Positions 22,026-32,347 are shown, counted from the first letter of the stretch. The stretch: DNA of 64,000 bases from Marinobacter nauticus (GCF_019801015.1 NZ_JAHVJZ010000001.1:620001-684000); one strand, 5' to 3'. Numbers and translations: made by a program. The notes: generated from the sequence alone by a model not told the origin.

Positions 22026-23033
22026 TTACGCTTCCCGACTTAACCCAAAGTGCAGATAGGCTCGGTCAGTAGCGATGCGTCCCCGGGGGGTACGCTGCAG
22101 GAATCCCTGCTGGATCAGGAACGGCTCCAGCACATCTTCAATGGTTTCCCGCTCCTCACCAATGGCGGCCGCCAGGTTTTCCAGACCAACAGGCCCACCG
22201 GAAAACTTATCGATGATGGTGGTCAGCAGTTTTCGGTCCAGATAGTCGAAGCCCTCTTTGTCCACGTCCAGCAGGTCCAATGCCTTAGAAGCCACTTCGG
22301 CGCTGATCACCCCGTCGAACTTCACCTCAGCAAAGTCGCGAACGCGGCGCAGCAAACGGTTGGCAATACGTGGCGTGCCCCGGCTGCGACGGGCAATCTC
22401 CACGGCCCCATCCTGCTCCATCTCCAACCCCAGCACCTCGGCGCTGCGGCTGACGATGTGGGTCAAATCCCGCACGTTGTAGAATTCCAGGCGCAGTGGA
22501 ATGCCAAAACGGGCGCGCAGCGGCGAAGTCAGCGCCCCTGCCCGGGTTGTAGCACCGATCAGCGTGAAGGGCGGCAGGTCCAGTTTGATGGAGCGCGCGG
22601 CCGGGCCTTCGCCAATCATGATATCCAGCTGGTAATCTTCCATTGCCGGATAGAGCACCTCCTCCACCACCGGACTAAGACGGTGAATCTCGTCGATAAA
22701 GAGGACGTCGTTGGGTTCCAGATTGGTCAACAGTGCGGCCAGATCGCCGGCCTTTTCCAACACCGGCCCGGAGGTGGACTTGATGTTGACACCCATCTCG
22801 TTGGCAACAATGTTGGCCAGCGTGGTTTTTCCCAGCCCCGGAGGGCCGAAAATCAACAGATGATCCAGCGCTTCGCCCCGATTTCGGGCCGCCTGAATAA
22901 ACACCTCAAGCTGCGCTTTGGCTTCATCCTGCCCGGTGTAATCGGTGAGCATTTTCGGGCGCATGGCCCGGTCGATCACCTCTTCTTCCCGGCTGGCAGT
23001 CGGGGCAGCGACCAATCGATCCGCTTCAATCAT
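22026..23033 (-). CDS. ruvB: RuvB, Holliday-junction branch-migration motor
   Basis: Hexameric AAA+ DNA translocase that with RuvA drives branch migration. It has 335 residues with an N-terminal [18 protein letters not shown], Walker [12 protein letters not shown], Walker B FIDEIHRL, sensor [18 protein letters not shown] and a C-terminal winged helix ending in the RTPRGR block. It begins 11 nt after the ruvA stop with an AGAGG site, so both are on one LexA-controlled transcript. Confidence 0.97.
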   Translation of the reverse strand: MIEADRLVAAPTASREEEVIDRAMRPKMLTDYTGQDEAKAQLEVFIQAARNRGEALDHLLIFGPPGLGKTTLANIVANEMGVNIKSTSGPVLEKAGDLAALLTNLEPNDVLFIDEIHRLSPVVEEVLYPAMEDYQLDIMIGEGPAARSIKLDLPPFTLIGATTRAGALTSPLRARFGIPLRLEFYNVRDLTHIVSRSAEVLGLEMEQDGAVEIARRSRGTPRIANRLLRRVRDFAEVKFDGVISAEVASKALDLLDVDKEGFDYLDRKLLTTIIDKFSGGPVGLENLAAAIGEERETIEDVLEPFLIQQGFLQRTPRGRIATDRAYLHFGLSREA

Positions 23034-23044
23034 CCCAGAGCCTC

Positions 23045-23668
23045 TTACAGCATCGCTTTAAGGGCGTCACGGATAAGCTGCTCGGACGTCATGCCCGGTG
23101 CCGCCACCTTTGCCACCACTTTACTGGCCGCCGGGGCCTTATAGCCAAGTGCCACCAAAGCCGCGATGGCGTCCTCTTCCGGGTCCGGCGTGGTCACCAG
23201 CGTGTCCTCAACCGGGTTCACACCGGCCAGACGGTCGGCGTACGGCGTCAGCAGAGGCCCGCCGAAATTCTTCAGACGGTCGCGCATTTCAACAACGAGA
23301 CGCTCCGCGGTTTTCTTGCCCACCCCAGGCAGTTTGGTCAGCCCGGTGATGTTCTCCGCCTGCACCGCGTCCACAAACTGTTCGGCAGACATACCGGACA
23401 GAATGCCCAGCGCCATTTTGGGGCCCACGCCGTTGGTCTTAATCAGCTCCCGAAACAGCGCACGCTCCTCTTTGGAGGCGAAACCGTACAGTAACTGCGC
23501 ATCTTCACGCACCACAAAGTGGGTGAAGATCACCGCTTCACTGCCCAGTTCCGGCAACTGGTAAAAGCTGGTCATTGGCAGTTGAACCTCGTAGCCCACA
23601 CCACCACATTCCAGCACCACTTCCGGTGCGGTCTTCTCAACCAACACTCCACGAAGGCGTCCAATCAC
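23045..23668 (-). CDS. ruvA: RuvA, Holliday-junction-binding subunit
   Basis: Tetramer that binds four-way junctions and loads RuvB. The canonical N terminus MIGRLRG is obtained only from GTG 23668, which has GGGGAG seven bases upstream; the nearby ATG (23674) and TTG (23683) are too close to that site. The product is 207 residues: OB domain (~1-63), tandem helix-hairpin-helix (NGVGPKMAL and [12 protein letters not shown]) and C-terminal RuvB-binding domain III ([12 protein letters not shown]). A LexA box lies 48 nt upstream. Confidence 0.96.
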   Translation of the reverse strand: MIGRLRGVLVEKTAPEVVLECGGVGYEVQLPMTSFYQLPELGSEAVIFTHFVVREDAQLLYGFASKEERALFRELIKTNGVGPKMALGILSGMSAEQFVDAVQAENITGLTKLPGVGKKTAERLVVEMRDRLKNFGGPLLTPYADRLAGVNPVEDTLVTTPDPEEDAIAALVALGYKAPAASKVVAKVAAPGMTSEQLIRDALKAML

Positions 23669-23715
23669 CCGCATTCTCCCCAAATAGAAACCGGCGACAG
23701 CGCCGGGACAGCAAC

Positions 23716-23735
23716 CACTGTCAATATTTACAGTA
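23716..23735 (-). promoter_or_regulatory. LexA (SOS) box upstream of ruvAB
   Basis: The core CTGT-N8-ACAG (23718-23733) has an A+T-rich spacer; read on the minus strand the site is TACTGTAAATATTGACAGTG, close to the gammaproteobacterial consensus. Its position directly upstream of ruvA matches the known SOS control of ruvAB in E. coli. Confidence 0.87.
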
Positions 23736-23816
23736 CTGTGGCGATCCTAACGGCTTTTCCTGCCAGCGTCATCCCCCGCGTACAAAACCTTTGCTCAGTC
23801 GATGACTTTCCTGGCC

Positions 23817-25634
23817 CTACAGTTGAACCCCGAGTCTTTTAAGCGCCTTACTGGCGTAACTGTTACCGTCTGCCGCCGCTTCTTTATACAGCACCACCGC
23901 CCGGCGGTAGTCCTTATCCACGCCTTTGCCCCGCTCTAGCATTTCGGCGTAGTAGGCTTTACAGGTGGCGTCACCCAGTTCCATTCCACGACGATACCAC
24001 TCCGCTGCCGCGCTCAGGTCCTTCGGGACTTTCTCACCGGTCTCATAGGCCACGCCCAGGTTTCGCATCGCATTGGAGGAACCCTTTTCAGCCGCACGGC
24101 GGTACCAGTGCATTGCCCGCTCCTGATCGGGCTCACCCTCCAGCCCGCTGCTGTAGGCGTTGCCCAGGTTGAACATCGCCCGCTCGAGCCCCATCTCTGC
24201 CGCCTGGCGGTACCACCGCATCGACTGTTTCGGATCCACCTCGACGCCCATGCCCTGTTCGTACATCACCCCCAGGTTGGCCATTGAGATGGCACTGCCC
24301 GCTTCCGCGCCTTTACGGTACCAATGCAATGCCTGCTGCTTATCCTCTTCGACCCCATTACCGCGATCATAGGCAAAGCCCAGATCGGTCATGGCGCCGG
24401 CATTGCCCCTTTCTGCGCTGCGCCGCAGCCAGATCACCGCCTGATCGTCGTCATCCAGTACGCCGGCCAACAGTGAACCCAGCGCATATTGCGCCCGGGT
24501 ATGGTCCGCGTTAGCCAGCGTCACCAGCTCCGGATAGGCTTTATCCGCCCAATACTCTGCCAGTTCCTGATCGCTGCCCCGCCCGGAGTAGGTGCCGCCG
24601 TCCCAAAGGTTCGACAAACGCGCCATGGCAATCACGTTGCCCGCCTGTGCCGCCTGTTGGTAAACCCGAAACGCTTCCATACGCTCGTAGCTTTCATCGA
24701 ACAGATACTCAGCACGATTGAGCAGTTCCTGGCCCCGGTCCACCCCCAGGCCACGCTGAAGCGCCGCACGGGCTTCGGCGGCGAACTGGCCATTGGGATA
24801 ACGATCCAGGTAACTCTTCATCAACGCCGGCTCACGCTGCTCGCTGACCAGCTGCCACAGCAGCTGCTCCGCATCCTGTAGCTGGTAATTGGGTTTGCCC
24901 GCCAGATACACATCGCCGGTTAGAGCGCTGGACTCCCAGGGGATCTGACGCCCCCCGGATGCTGCGCGGACGTCATTCCGCACCCGGGTAAAGATTTGCT
25001 GCAGCGTCAGGCCACTGGTATGCAGGTGCTTGAGCAGGTATTGGGTGTACAGGCCGTTTCGGCCTGAACCGTCTGCGGCCACACTGCCGGGTGCGGTTGA
25101 GTAGGCAATCAGGGAACCGACCGGACCGTCAATGCGGCGCAGACCCCGATTGGTGGAGCGAAACTCTGAATGAAACGGGTTATTTCGGCAGGCATCCAGG
25201 ATCACAATATTGGTGTGGTTTCCGGCCGCGTTCATTTTCCGGATGACACTGTTCACCGACACCCCTTCATCAGGGATCTCATCTTCGGCACTGATGTCCG
25301 CGCCGATCGGCACCAGGAAGTTCTCCCCTTCTACCTGCATGCCATGGCCCGCAAAGTAGAACAATCCCGTGTCCTGAGGGCCAAGCTGCTTACCAAAAGT
25401 GCGAATCGCCCGGCGCAGCTCACTGCGGTTGATGTTGGTGAGAAGCGTGACGTTGAAGTCGAGTTGCTCCAGCGCCCTGGCCAGATCCCCGGCGTCATTG
25501 ACCGGGTTTCTCAGTGGCGCATCAGCGTAGTGGCCATTGCCCACTACCAGCGCCTGTCTGGCCGCAAAGGCCGATTGAGTGAACAGTACAAGAGAGAGGA
25601 AAAGAAGCGCACTCAGCGCCCGTGACAGTGTCAT
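23817..25634 (-). CDS. Secreted caspase-fold (C14) protease with Sel1 repeats
   Basis: Predicted periplasmic protein of 605 residues. Signal peptide 1-24 ends FAA. A caspase-like (metacaspase/orthocaspase, peptidase C14) domain spans ~25-245, with the catalytic dyad His97 (FYFAGHGMQ) and Cys149 (ILDACRNNP) both intact. A linker follows, then Sel1-type tetratricopeptide-like repeats (~320-600), seen as recurring AMxNLGxxYExGxGVxxDxxxAxxWYRxAAExG units, which usually bind proteins. Caspase-fold plus Sel1 proteins are scattered in proteobacteria and their substrates are mostly unknown. It lies between ruvC and ruvA, where no gene sits in E. coli, and no partner toxin or target gene is adjacent. 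Confidence 0.88.
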   Translation of the reverse strand: MTLSRALSALLFLSLVLFTQSAFAARQALVVGNGHYADAPLRNPVNDAGDLARALEQLDFNVTLLTNINRSELRRAIRTFGKQLGPQDTGLFYFAGHGMQVEGENFLVPIGADISAEDEIPDEGVSVNSVIRKMNAAGNHTNIVILDACRNNPFHSEFRSTNRGLRRIDGPVGSLIAYSTAPGSVAADGSGRNGLYTQYLLKHLHTSGLTLQQIFTRVRNDVRAASGGRQIPWESSALTGDVYLAGKPNYQLQDAEQLLWQLVSEQREPALMKSYLDRYPNGQFAAEARAALQRGLGVDRGQELLNRAEYLFDESYERMEAFRVYQQAAQAGNVIAMARLSNLWDGGTYSGRGSDQELAEYWADKAYPELVTLANADHTRAQYALGSLLAGVLDDDDQAVIWLRRSAERGNAGAMTDLGFAYDRGNGVEEDKQQALHWYRKGAEAGSAISMANLGVMYEQGMGVEVDPKQSMRWYRQAAEMGLERAMFNLGNAYSSGLEGEPDQERAMHWYRRAAEKGSSNAMRNLGVAYETGEKVPKDLSAAAEWYRRGMELGDATCKAYYAEMLERGKGVDKDYRRAVVLYKEAAADGNSYASKALKRLGVQL

Positions 25635-25805
25635 AACAATCCATCCTTGGAATATCGCGCTTGAATCCGCGAAACGTGTTCATTGATGCATTTTTCACCA
25701 GCAACTGCGGTTACTGTAGCGCAGGATAAAGCCGGACCCAACCGTGCAACTTTTGAACGCTGTGTTAGAGTCCGACATTGAGCGAACTGAAAAGGGAGTA
25801 GGGAA

Positions 25806-26273
25806 ATGAGGCGATTGGCTCAAATGGCGCTGGTACTGACCCTCGCCGCCGGTTCGGTGCACGCCGGCGAACTGGCTTTCGGTGGTCCCATCGACACGCA
25901 GGCGGAAGTGGCGCTGGCCACACTGATGGCAACGCCGGATAACTACGTCGGCAAAACCGTTACCATCGAGGGCGAAATTACCGCCGTCTGCCAGAAGCGC
26001 GGCTGTTGGATGACCCTGGCCAGCGACCCGGCCTATCCGGATCTCCGGGTTAAGGTTAAGGACGGCGTGATGGAATTTCCCGTCAGCGCCAAGGGGCAGC
26101 GAGCGCTGGCCACTGGCACCCTGAAGAGGATGAGTTGGGACCTGGAGCAAACCCGGGCTTTCTACGCTCATCAGGCGGAGGAACAGGGTCAGGCTTTTGA
26201 CCCCGCGTCGGTCACTGAACCCCGGGTGATGTATCAGCTGGAGCCCACCGGAGTCCGCATTCTGTCTGAATAA
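25806..26273 (+). CDS. DUF4920 periplasmic protein
   Basis: Exported protein of 155 residues with signal peptide MRRLAQMALVLTLAAGSVHA. The segment VTIEGEITAVCQKRGCWMTL is the DUF4920 hallmark: an OB-like beta domain with a Cys-x4-Cys pair that could form a disulfide or hold metal. Function is unknown. A GGGAGTAGGGAA site precedes the ATG. It is a single gene ending at a terminator shared with convergent ruvC. Confidence 0.82.
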   Translation: MRRLAQMALVLTLAAGSVHAGELAFGGPIDTQAEVALATLMATPDNYVGKTVTIEGEITAVCQKRGCWMTLASDPAYPDLRVKVKDGVMEFPVSAKGQRALATGTLKRMSWDLEQTRAFYAHQAEEQGQAFDPASVTEPRVMYQLEPTGVRILSE

Positions 26274-26290
26274 AGCCAGAGTCAGAGCCA

Positions 26291-26320
26291 AAAAAAGCAG
26301 ACCCTGTGGTCTGCTTTTTT
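26291..26320. terminator. Bidirectional terminator between the DUF4920 gene and ruvC
   Basis: Stem AAAAAAGCAGACC/GGTCTGCTTTTTT around CTGT. The GC stem arms are identical to those of the cspD/icd terminator at 8405. Confidence 0.92.
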
Positions 26321-26323
26321 CAT

Positions 26324-26845
26324 TCAGCGATAACGCCCGCCAATTCTGGCGGTGGCTTTGCCCGCCATGGCCACCAGTCCCCGCTGCATATTGGCGTGGG
26401 TGATGGCAATCGCCAGGGCATCCGCCGCATCTGCCTGAGGCGTGCCCGGCAGTTTAAGAAGGTGCTTCACCATGTGCTGCACCTGCTCCTTTTTGGCCCC
26501 GCCCGTGCCGACTACGGCCTGCTTAACCTGTGTCGGGCTGTACTCGGAGACGGTCAGTCCACCGTTCAGTGCCGCAACGATGGCCGCACCACGCGCCTGG
26601 CCCAACTTCAACGCTGAATCGGCATTACGCCCCATAAACACACGCTCTACGGCCATCTCGTCCGGCTCGAACTGTTTAACCAGTTCGGACACGCCATCAA
26701 AGATGATCTTCAGGCGGCTGGGCAGGTCGGTGTCCGGCAACCGGATACAACCGCTGCCCAGGTAATGGAACTGTCGCCCGCAAAATTGGATCACTCCGTA
26801 CCCCGTCAGACGGGATCCGGGGTCAATGCCCAGTATGACGCTCAC
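26324..26845 (-). CDS. ruvC: RuvC, Holliday-junction resolvase
   Basis: Dimeric endonuclease that cuts Holliday junctions. The 173 residues carry the RNase-H-fold acidic residues, starting with Asp8 ([14 protein letters not shown]), then Glu in [11 protein letters not shown] and the C-terminal [12 protein letters not shown] pair. It follows yebC by 4 nt, so yebC-ruvC are coupled. No LexA box is near it. Confidence 0.97.
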   Translation of the reverse strand: MSVILGIDPGSRLTGYGVIQFCGRQFHYLGSGCIRLPDTDLPSRLKIIFDGVSELVKQFEPDEMAVERVFMGRNADSALKLGQARGAAIVAALNGGLTVSEYSPTQVKQAVVGTGGAKKEQVQHMVKHLLKLPGTPQADAADALAIAITHANMQRGLVAMAGKATARIGGRYR

Positions 26846-26849
26846 ACAA

Positions 26850-27596
26850 TCAGTCCAGCTGCGCCATCACCTCATCCGAGATGTCAGCGTTGTGGTACAC
26901 CTCCTGAACGTCGTCGTGGTCTTCCAGTACGTCGATCAGGCGTAAGAATTTCTGCGCGGTGTCCAGGCCCAGCTCCGCTTTGGTGGAGGGCACCATGGTC
27001 ACTTCCGCATTGATGGCCTTCAGCCCGGCGGCATCCAGCGCGTCTTTCACGGTACCGAAGTCGGCGGGTGAGGTATAGACGTCAATGGCGCCGTCATCGG
27101 CGGTTTCCACGTCCTCGGCTCCGGCTTCCAGTGCCGCGTCCATCACCGCTTCTTCGTCCGCGCCCGGGGCGTAGGAGATCACGCCCTGCTTGGTAAACAG
27201 GTAGGAGACCGAACCATCGGTACCGAGGTTGCCACCGGCCTTGGTAAAGGCACTGCGCACGCCGGAAACGGTACGATTGCGGTTGTCGGTCATGGTTTCC
27301 ACCATCACGGCCGTGCCACCGGGGCCATAGCCTTCGTAGATGATGGTTTCCAGTTCCTGCCCTTCCAGCTCACCAGCGCCCCGCTTAACCGCGCGGTCAA
27401 TGGTGTCCCGGGTCATATTGTTGGACAGAGCTTTGTCGATGGCAGCGCGCAGGCGTGGGTTGGAGTCCGCATCAGAGCCGCCCTCGCGGGAGGCCACCGT
27501 GAGTTCACGGATCAGCTTGGTGAATACCTTGCCCCGCTTCGCGTCCTGCGCCGCCTTACGGTGCTTGATGTTGGCCCATTTACTGTGACCCGCCAT
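26850..27596 (-). CDS. yebC: YebC/PmpR-family protein (TACO1-like)
   Basis: A 248-residue protein with the near-invariant start [22 protein letters not shown] and three-domain YebC fold ([12 protein letters not shown] in the middle). Members were first described as transcription regulators; more recent work on YebC and mitochondrial TACO1 points to relief of ribosome stalling, especially at proline runs. Order aspS-yebC-ruvC is the classical gammaproteobacterial one. Confidence 0.95.
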   Translation of the reverse strand: MAGHSKWANIKHRKAAQDAKRGKVFTKLIRELTVASREGGSDADSNPRLRAAIDKALSNNMTRDTIDRAVKRGAGELEGQELETIIYEGYGPGGTAVMVETMTDNRNRTVSGVRSAFTKAGGNLGTDGSVSYLFTKQGVISYAPGADEEAVMDAALEAGAEDVETADDGAIDVYTSPADFGTVKDALDAAGLKAINAEVTMVPSTKAELGLDTAQKFLRLIDVLEDHDDVQEVYHNADISDEVMAQLD

Positions 27597-27610
27597 AGTT
27601 TCTCTCCCTT

Positions 27611-27643
27611 AAAAACAGTGCCGCCCGGTCAGGACCGGGCGGC
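27611..27643 (-). terminator. Hairpin between aspS and yebC
   Basis: Eleven-bp perfect stem GCCGCCCGGTC/GACCGGGCGGC (27620-27643) followed on the minus strand, after CACTG, by five T. It looks like a partial terminator that would lower yebC-ruvC expression relative to aspS. Confidence 0.5.
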
Positions 27644-27654
27644 AGGGGTGTTAC

Positions 27655-29421
27655 TTATTCCGCTTTTTCGGCCGGAATGTGCTGGATGCCCAGCTCGACC
27701 AGTTGCTCCTCATTGGCGTGGCCCGGAGCGCTGGTCAGCGGACAAGCCGCCGTGGTGGTTTTCGGGAACGCCATCACTTCACGGATGGACTCCGCGCCGA
27801 CCATCAGCATCACCAGACGGTCCAGGCCAAAGGCCAGACCGGCGTGCGGCGGGGTGCCGTACTTCAGCGCGTCCAACAGGAAGCCGAACTTCTCTTTCGC
27901 TTCTTCGTCGCTGATGCCCAGCACGCGGAAGGCCGCAGACTGCATTTCAGCACGGTGAATACGGACAGAGCCGCCACCCACTTCGACACCATTCAATACC
28001 ATGTCGTAGGCGTTGGACAGTGCGGTATCCGGGTTCGCTTCCAGCTCTTCCGGGGTCATGTCACGGGGGGCGGTGAACGGGTGGTGCAGCGCGTAGTAGC
28101 GACCATCGGCCTTCTCGAACATCGGGAAGTCGACAACCCACAGCGGCGCCCAGCCTTCTGCCACCAGGCCAAAGTCTTCACCGGCCTTCAGGCGCAGTGC
28201 GCCCATGGCGTCCGCAACCACTTTGGCGTCGTCGGCACCGAACAGTACGATGTCGTTGGCTTCGGCGCCGGAGCGCTCGATGACCGCATTGACGATCTCG
28301 TCAGACAGGAACTTGGCCACCGGAGACTGAACGCCTTCGATGCCTTTGCCGGTCTCGTTGATCTTCATCCAGGCCAGGCCCTTGGCGCCGTAGATGCCGA
28401 CGAACTTGGTGTAGTCGTCAATCTGCTTACGGGACAGGCTGGCACCACCGGGGATGCGCAGGGCAGCAACGCGGCCTTCCGGATCATTGGCCGGGCCGGA
28501 GAACACTTTGAATTCAACGTCGGCCAGCAGGTCGGCAACGTCGGTCAGTTCCAGCGGGTTACGCAGATCCGGCTTGTCGGAGCCGTAACGACGCATCGCC
28601 TCTTCGTAGCTCATGTGCGGGAACTGCGGCAGGTCCACGTTCAGCATCTTCTTGAAGATGGTGCGGATCATCGCCTCGGTGACGGCCATCACCTCTTCGG
28701 CGCTCATGAACGAGGTTTCGATATCAATCTGGGTGAATTCCGGCTGACGGTCAGCACGCAGGTCTTCGTCGCGGAAGCACTTAACGATCTGGTAGTAACG
28801 GTCCATGCCAGACATCATCAGCAACTGTTTGAACAGCTGCGGAGACTGCGGCAGTGCGAAGAACTGGCCTTTGTGGGTACGGCTCGGTACCAGATAGTCA
28901 CGTGCGCCTTCCGGAGTCGCAGCGGTCAGGATCGGCGTTTCCACATCCATAAAGCCCTGGTCATCCAGGAAGCGACGCACTTCGGAAGTGAAGCGGGCAC
29001 GGAACTTCAGCTTGTCGCTCATCTCCGGGCGACGCAGGTCCAGATAGCGGTACTTGAGGCGCTGCTCTTCAGACACATCGGTGTTGAAGTCGATCGGCAG
29101 CGGCTCAGACTTGTTGATGATGGTCAGTTCGCGACCCAGTACCTCGATGGCACCGGTGGCCATGTTGGCGTTGACCTGGCTTTCAGGACGGCCACGTACC
29201 AGGCCTTTCACCTGAACACAGAACTCACCACGCAGGCTGGATGCGGTTTCGAACACTTCAGGCAGGTCCGGATCGTACACCACCTGAACAATCCCTTCGC
29301 GATCCCGCAGGTCGAGGAAAATCACCCCGCCCAGGTCGCGACGACGGTTAACCCAACCGACCAAAGTAACTTCTTGTCCGATAAGCGTTTCGGTAACGTG
29401 TCCGCAGTAATGGCTGCGCAT
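27655..29421 (-). CDS. aspS: Aspartyl-tRNA synthetase
   Basis: Class II synthetase charging tRNA-Asp. At 588 residues it is the bacterial type with the GAD insertion domain. Seen: the N-terminal anticodon-binding OB fold ([20 protein letters not shown]), motif 2 ([19 protein letters not shown]) and motif 3 ([13 protein letters not shown]). A typical ATG follows a GGAGCTG site. A 620-codon open frame on the opposite strand is a composition artefact. Confidence 0.97.
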   Translation of the reverse strand: MRSHYCGHVTETLIGQEVTLVGWVNRRRDLGGVIFLDLRDREGIVQVVYDPDLPEVFETASSLRGEFCVQVKGLVRGRPESQVNANMATGAIEVLGRELTIINKSEPLPIDFNTDVSEEQRLKYRYLDLRRPEMSDKLKFRARFTSEVRRFLDDQGFMDVETPILTAATPEGARDYLVPSRTHKGQFFALPQSPQLFKQLLMMSGMDRYYQIVKCFRDEDLRADRQPEFTQIDIETSFMSAEEVMAVTEAMIRTIFKKMLNVDLPQFPHMSYEEAMRRYGSDKPDLRNPLELTDVADLLADVEFKVFSGPANDPEGRVAALRIPGGASLSRKQIDDYTKFVGIYGAKGLAWMKINETGKGIEGVQSPVAKFLSDEIVNAVIERSGAEANDIVLFGADDAKVVADAMGALRLKAGEDFGLVAEGWAPLWVVDFPMFEKADGRYYALHHPFTAPRDMTPEELEANPDTALSNAYDMVLNGVEVGGGSVRIHRAEMQSAAFRVLGISDEEAKEKFGFLLDALKYGTPPHAGLAFGLDRLVMLMVGAESIREVMAFPKTTTAACPLTSAPGHANEEQLVELGIQHIPAEKAE

Positions 29422-29526
29422 CGACAGCTCCTGTATTCAATGCTGGTGAGGGAGGGCCAGATGGCCCCCACCAAGGAAAAAGGGCAAAGCCGGCATTATA
29501 GAGAAAAGTTGAAACAATCAGAAGGG

Positions 29527-29550
29527 AAAAGGCCCCGCTGACGGGGCTCT
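29527..29550 (-). terminator. Terminator after the GGDEF-type gene
   Basis: On the minus strand, AGCCCCG/CGGGGCC hairpin with loop TCAG and TTTTCC tail, 11 nt past the stop at 29561. Confidence 0.75.
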
Positions 29551-29560
29551 TGGTCAATGT

Positions 29561-32233
29561 TCAGGCAACCTTGTAGCCACCGCCACCCTGCCCTTTCACC
29601 AGACGCCGCTGCAGATCGGCCGCCTGCAACAATGAGACCGGATCGGAACCGTGTTGTGGATAGAGCGCGACGCCGATGCTGGCACTGATGGAAATCGTGC
29701 GCCCCATCACCTCTACAGGCTGATCCAGTTCCATCATCAGCATCTCGGCCACATGGCGGGCAGAGGCGTTACTTTTTACCTGATTCAGGATCACCACAAA
29801 CTGATCGGCCTTCATCCGCGCCAGGGTATCGGACCGCCGCAAACTGGAGCGCCAGCGATTGGCCACCTCAGACAACACCTGGTCACCCACTTCCCAACCC
29901 ATACGGCGATTGATGTCGGAAAAACCATCCAGATCGAGCATCAGCAACGCGACCTGGCGATGTTCTCGGCTGTGGACCAGCACCGCCTGATGGAGGCGAT
30001 CATCCAACATGGAGCGGCCCGGCAGCCCGGTGACCGGATCAAACCCGTCGCCCCGGTTTTGCTGAGACTCCAGTTGTCGGCGCTGCAGTTGTTCCCAGCG
30101 CCACGAGCGATAGATCACGATAAAGCCCGCCGCCAACACAAAAATGATGACCGACGACAACCACGCCAGAAGGCGGACTTTACCGGGCAGCGAGTTGTCT
30201 CCGGTGGAGGTAATCTGTGAGGCATGCCAATCGAGCAATGTCATGGCCTGATTCAAAGCCGGTTGCCAATCGGCATTCGCCGTCGGCAACATCAGGTAGA
30301 TGCCCACTCTAGGCGGGTCCAGCGGCATCACCTGATACAGCGGCAGATGCGGCAACGCCCACTGTTTCCACTGTGCCGAGGGAAGCAGCAGTGCGAAGCC
30401 TGCCTCCAGGGCTGCCAGGGCTTCGGCTCGGTCCCGAACCTCCCGAACCGCCATTTGTGGATGATGTTCCCTGACCCAGTTCAGACCCGGAGTGCCTCTC
30501 ATCATGGCCAGCGGCATGGTCAGTTCCGACAGCGCCAGCGGAGAGCTCAACGCCTCCTCGCTGAGCAGCAGGTACTCAACCTCAATCAACGGTTGTGCTG
30601 GTGGCTCCAGTGGCCCGGGCGCGCCTTTCAGCTCCATCGACAGCGTCACGGGGTCTTGCCCGGCAAGCGGTTCCGTGCCGCTGCGCAGGGGGACACCGAG
30701 TTTCTGGCCCAACTCTGCCAGGGCACTCTCCAGCTTCAGGCCCTGCCAGGCCCAGGAAGGAATGGCACTGTGACTGACCAGCCAGCTGCGTGGATCCGCA
30801 ATCAACGGCCTTGATGTGGCACCGACCAACGAGGTGTTGCCGGACTGATTCCAGTACTGGCTCAGGCTCAATACCTGTTCAGGTGGAAGTTCAGCGAACC
30901 CCCGCTTCACCCGTTCAGACAGTGCCTGGTCACCGGTGGCGACCAGCACATTGAGGGAGACAGATGGACCATTGAGGACTTCGCTGACAAAGTCACTATT
31001 GAGAGGGGGCACAAGAGGCGCGGGCATGATCACACCGTCCACCTTGTGCTCTTTCAACATGGTGATCAGGTCATTGGGGCGGTCGGAACTGAATCGCGCT
31101 GAGTGTTGGTATCGATGAGACAGCCAGGACTCGTAGCCCGCATTGGCATAGAGTCCCAGCGCCGCCTCGGGAGTGGCAAGCAGATCGCGCTGTTGGCCAG
31201 CGCGTTGAATCAGTACCGTCGGCACACGATAGAGTTCGTAGGCTTTCTCAAGACCCAGTTTTCCGACCTCTTTGGCCACGTGTCCGGCAAACAGGTCCAA
31301 CTCGCCATAGCGCAGCGCAGTCAGGCCGGTCTGCCCCAGTCCCGCCGGCACAAACTGCACCGGCACCCCGGTTTGCCGGGACCAGGCCCGCCAGAGGTCC
31401 ACCACAAATCCGTCCGCTTTCCCGCCCTCGCCAACGTGCATCAGCGGCGGCATGTTACTGACCACGCCCACCTTGAGAGGAGAATGGATGTCTGACTGGC
31501 CCAGCCAGCGTCTGGACAGAATCTCACACGCCCCGGCATCCAGATCGTTAAGGCCATCATTCAACCTGTCGACCATCGCCCGGTTGGCCGGCAATACCGC
31601 GGCACTGACCGGGAGATCACCCAGAGCCAGACGCCGATGGGCGGGAAACATTCTCGATATGTGGCTTTGTTGTTCCGAGCTTCTCAGGTAGCCGTCCATA
31701 TTGGAAAACACCTGGATCTCGCCAGCCAAAGCCGCTTTCAGGAGCTCGTCACGAGTGTCATACCGCACCAGTGCCGGATCGCGCATCTCCCGGGCCAACG
31801 TCTCTTCGTGGACCGAGCCTGCAACGACACCAATGCGATAGGGAGAAAGATCCTGCAACCGGGAGGTCGGCGGCAGATCCCGGTGGATGAACATCTTCAG
31901 CGGAACCGTCACCAGAGGCTCAGACAGGACGAACCGCGTTGCGCGTTCCGGAGAGTGTGCAATGCCGGCGTGAAAATCCACCTCCCCCGCTTCTAACGCC
32001 TTTAACGTCTCTGGCCAACTCATCAACCGGAACTCGAGCTGGTGCCCGGATTGTTCGGCCAGGCGGCGCCACAGATCGATAAGGTAACCGGCCGGTTCCC
32101 CTTTGGCGTTTTCATATTGGTAGGGATAGCTGTCTTTAGACACGGCGACCCTGAGTGGTTCATCGACGGCTGCCTCGACAGACATCGCGAAAGTGAACAG
32201 GGCCAACAGCAGCCAAAAGGCGACTCGGATCAC
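29561..32233 (-). CDS. Periplasmic-sensor protein with degenerate GGDEF domain
   Basis: A membrane protein of 890 residues. Signal peptide ~1-22; two solute-binding (SBP_bac_3-like) sensor domains (~27-250 and ~253-470), and probably a third diverged one (~480-690). Then one transmembrane helix (~705-727) and a cytoplasmic GGDEF domain (~745-890). The catalytic signature is changed from GGDEF to Lys808-Ala-Asp-Gln-Phe812, which removes the glycines and the catalytic Glu, so cyclase activity is unlikely. The inhibitory-site motif R-x-x-D (Arg799-Asp802) stands at the normal five-residue distance, so it may bind c-di-GMP. The metal-binding LDLDGFSDIN is kept. No EAL domain. It is a single gene, divergent from cmoA. 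Confidence 0.85.
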   Translation of the reverse strand: MIRVAFWLLLALFTFAMSVEAAVDEPLRVAVSKDSYPYQYENAKGEPAGYLIDLWRRLAEQSGHQLEFRLMSWPETLKALEAGEVDFHAGIAHSPERATRFVLSEPLVTVPLKMFIHRDLPPTSRLQDLSPYRIGVVAGSVHEETLAREMRDPALVRYDTRDELLKAALAGEIQVFSNMDGYLRSSEQQSHISRMFPAHRRLALGDLPVSAAVLPANRAMVDRLNDGLNDLDAGACEILSRRWLGQSDIHSPLKVGVVSNMPPLMHVGEGGKADGFVVDLWRAWSRQTGVPVQFVPAGLGQTGLTALRYGELDLFAGHVAKEVGKLGLEKAYELYRVPTVLIQRAGQQRDLLATPEAALGLYANAGYESWLSHRYQHSARFSSDRPNDLITMLKEHKVDGVIMPAPLVPPLNSDFVSEVLNGPSVSLNVLVATGDQALSERVKRGFAELPPEQVLSLSQYWNQSGNTSLVGATSRPLIADPRSWLVSHSAIPSWAWQGLKLESALAELGQKLGVPLRSGTEPLAGQDPVTLSMELKGAPGPLEPPAQPLIEVEYLLLSEEALSSPLALSELTMPLAMMRGTPGLNWVREHHPQMAVREVRDRAEALAALEAGFALLLPSAQWKQWALPHLPLYQVMPLDPPRVGIYLMLPTANADWQPALNQAMTLLDWHASQITSTGDNSLPGKVRLLAWLSSVIIFVLAAGFIVIYRSWRWEQLQRRQLESQQNRGDGFDPVTGLPGRSMLDDRLHQAVLVHSREHRQVALLMLDLDGFSDINRRMGWEVGDQVLSEVANRWRSSLRRSDTLARMKADQFVVILNQVKSNASARHVAEMLMMELDQPVEVMGRTISISASIGVALYPQHGSDPVSLLQAADLQRRLVKGQGGGGYKVA

Positions 32234-32347
32234 GGCAATTCCTTGTGATAATTCTGAACGGCAAACCAGTCACTTCCTGTCACTGGCGATAACTTGCCCG
32301 AATTGGATCTATATTAACCGCCTTATCGGTTCTGTCTACGGTGCAGG

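Noticed and set aside
27679-29541. A 620-codon open frame antisense to aspS, and similar long antisense frames over clpA (5362-6639) and the monomeric isocitrate dehydrogenase gene (9834-12203)
   Set aside because: High G+C and codon bias leave the opposite strand open; the translations are rich in His, Gln and Arg, match no family, and lack ribosome sites.
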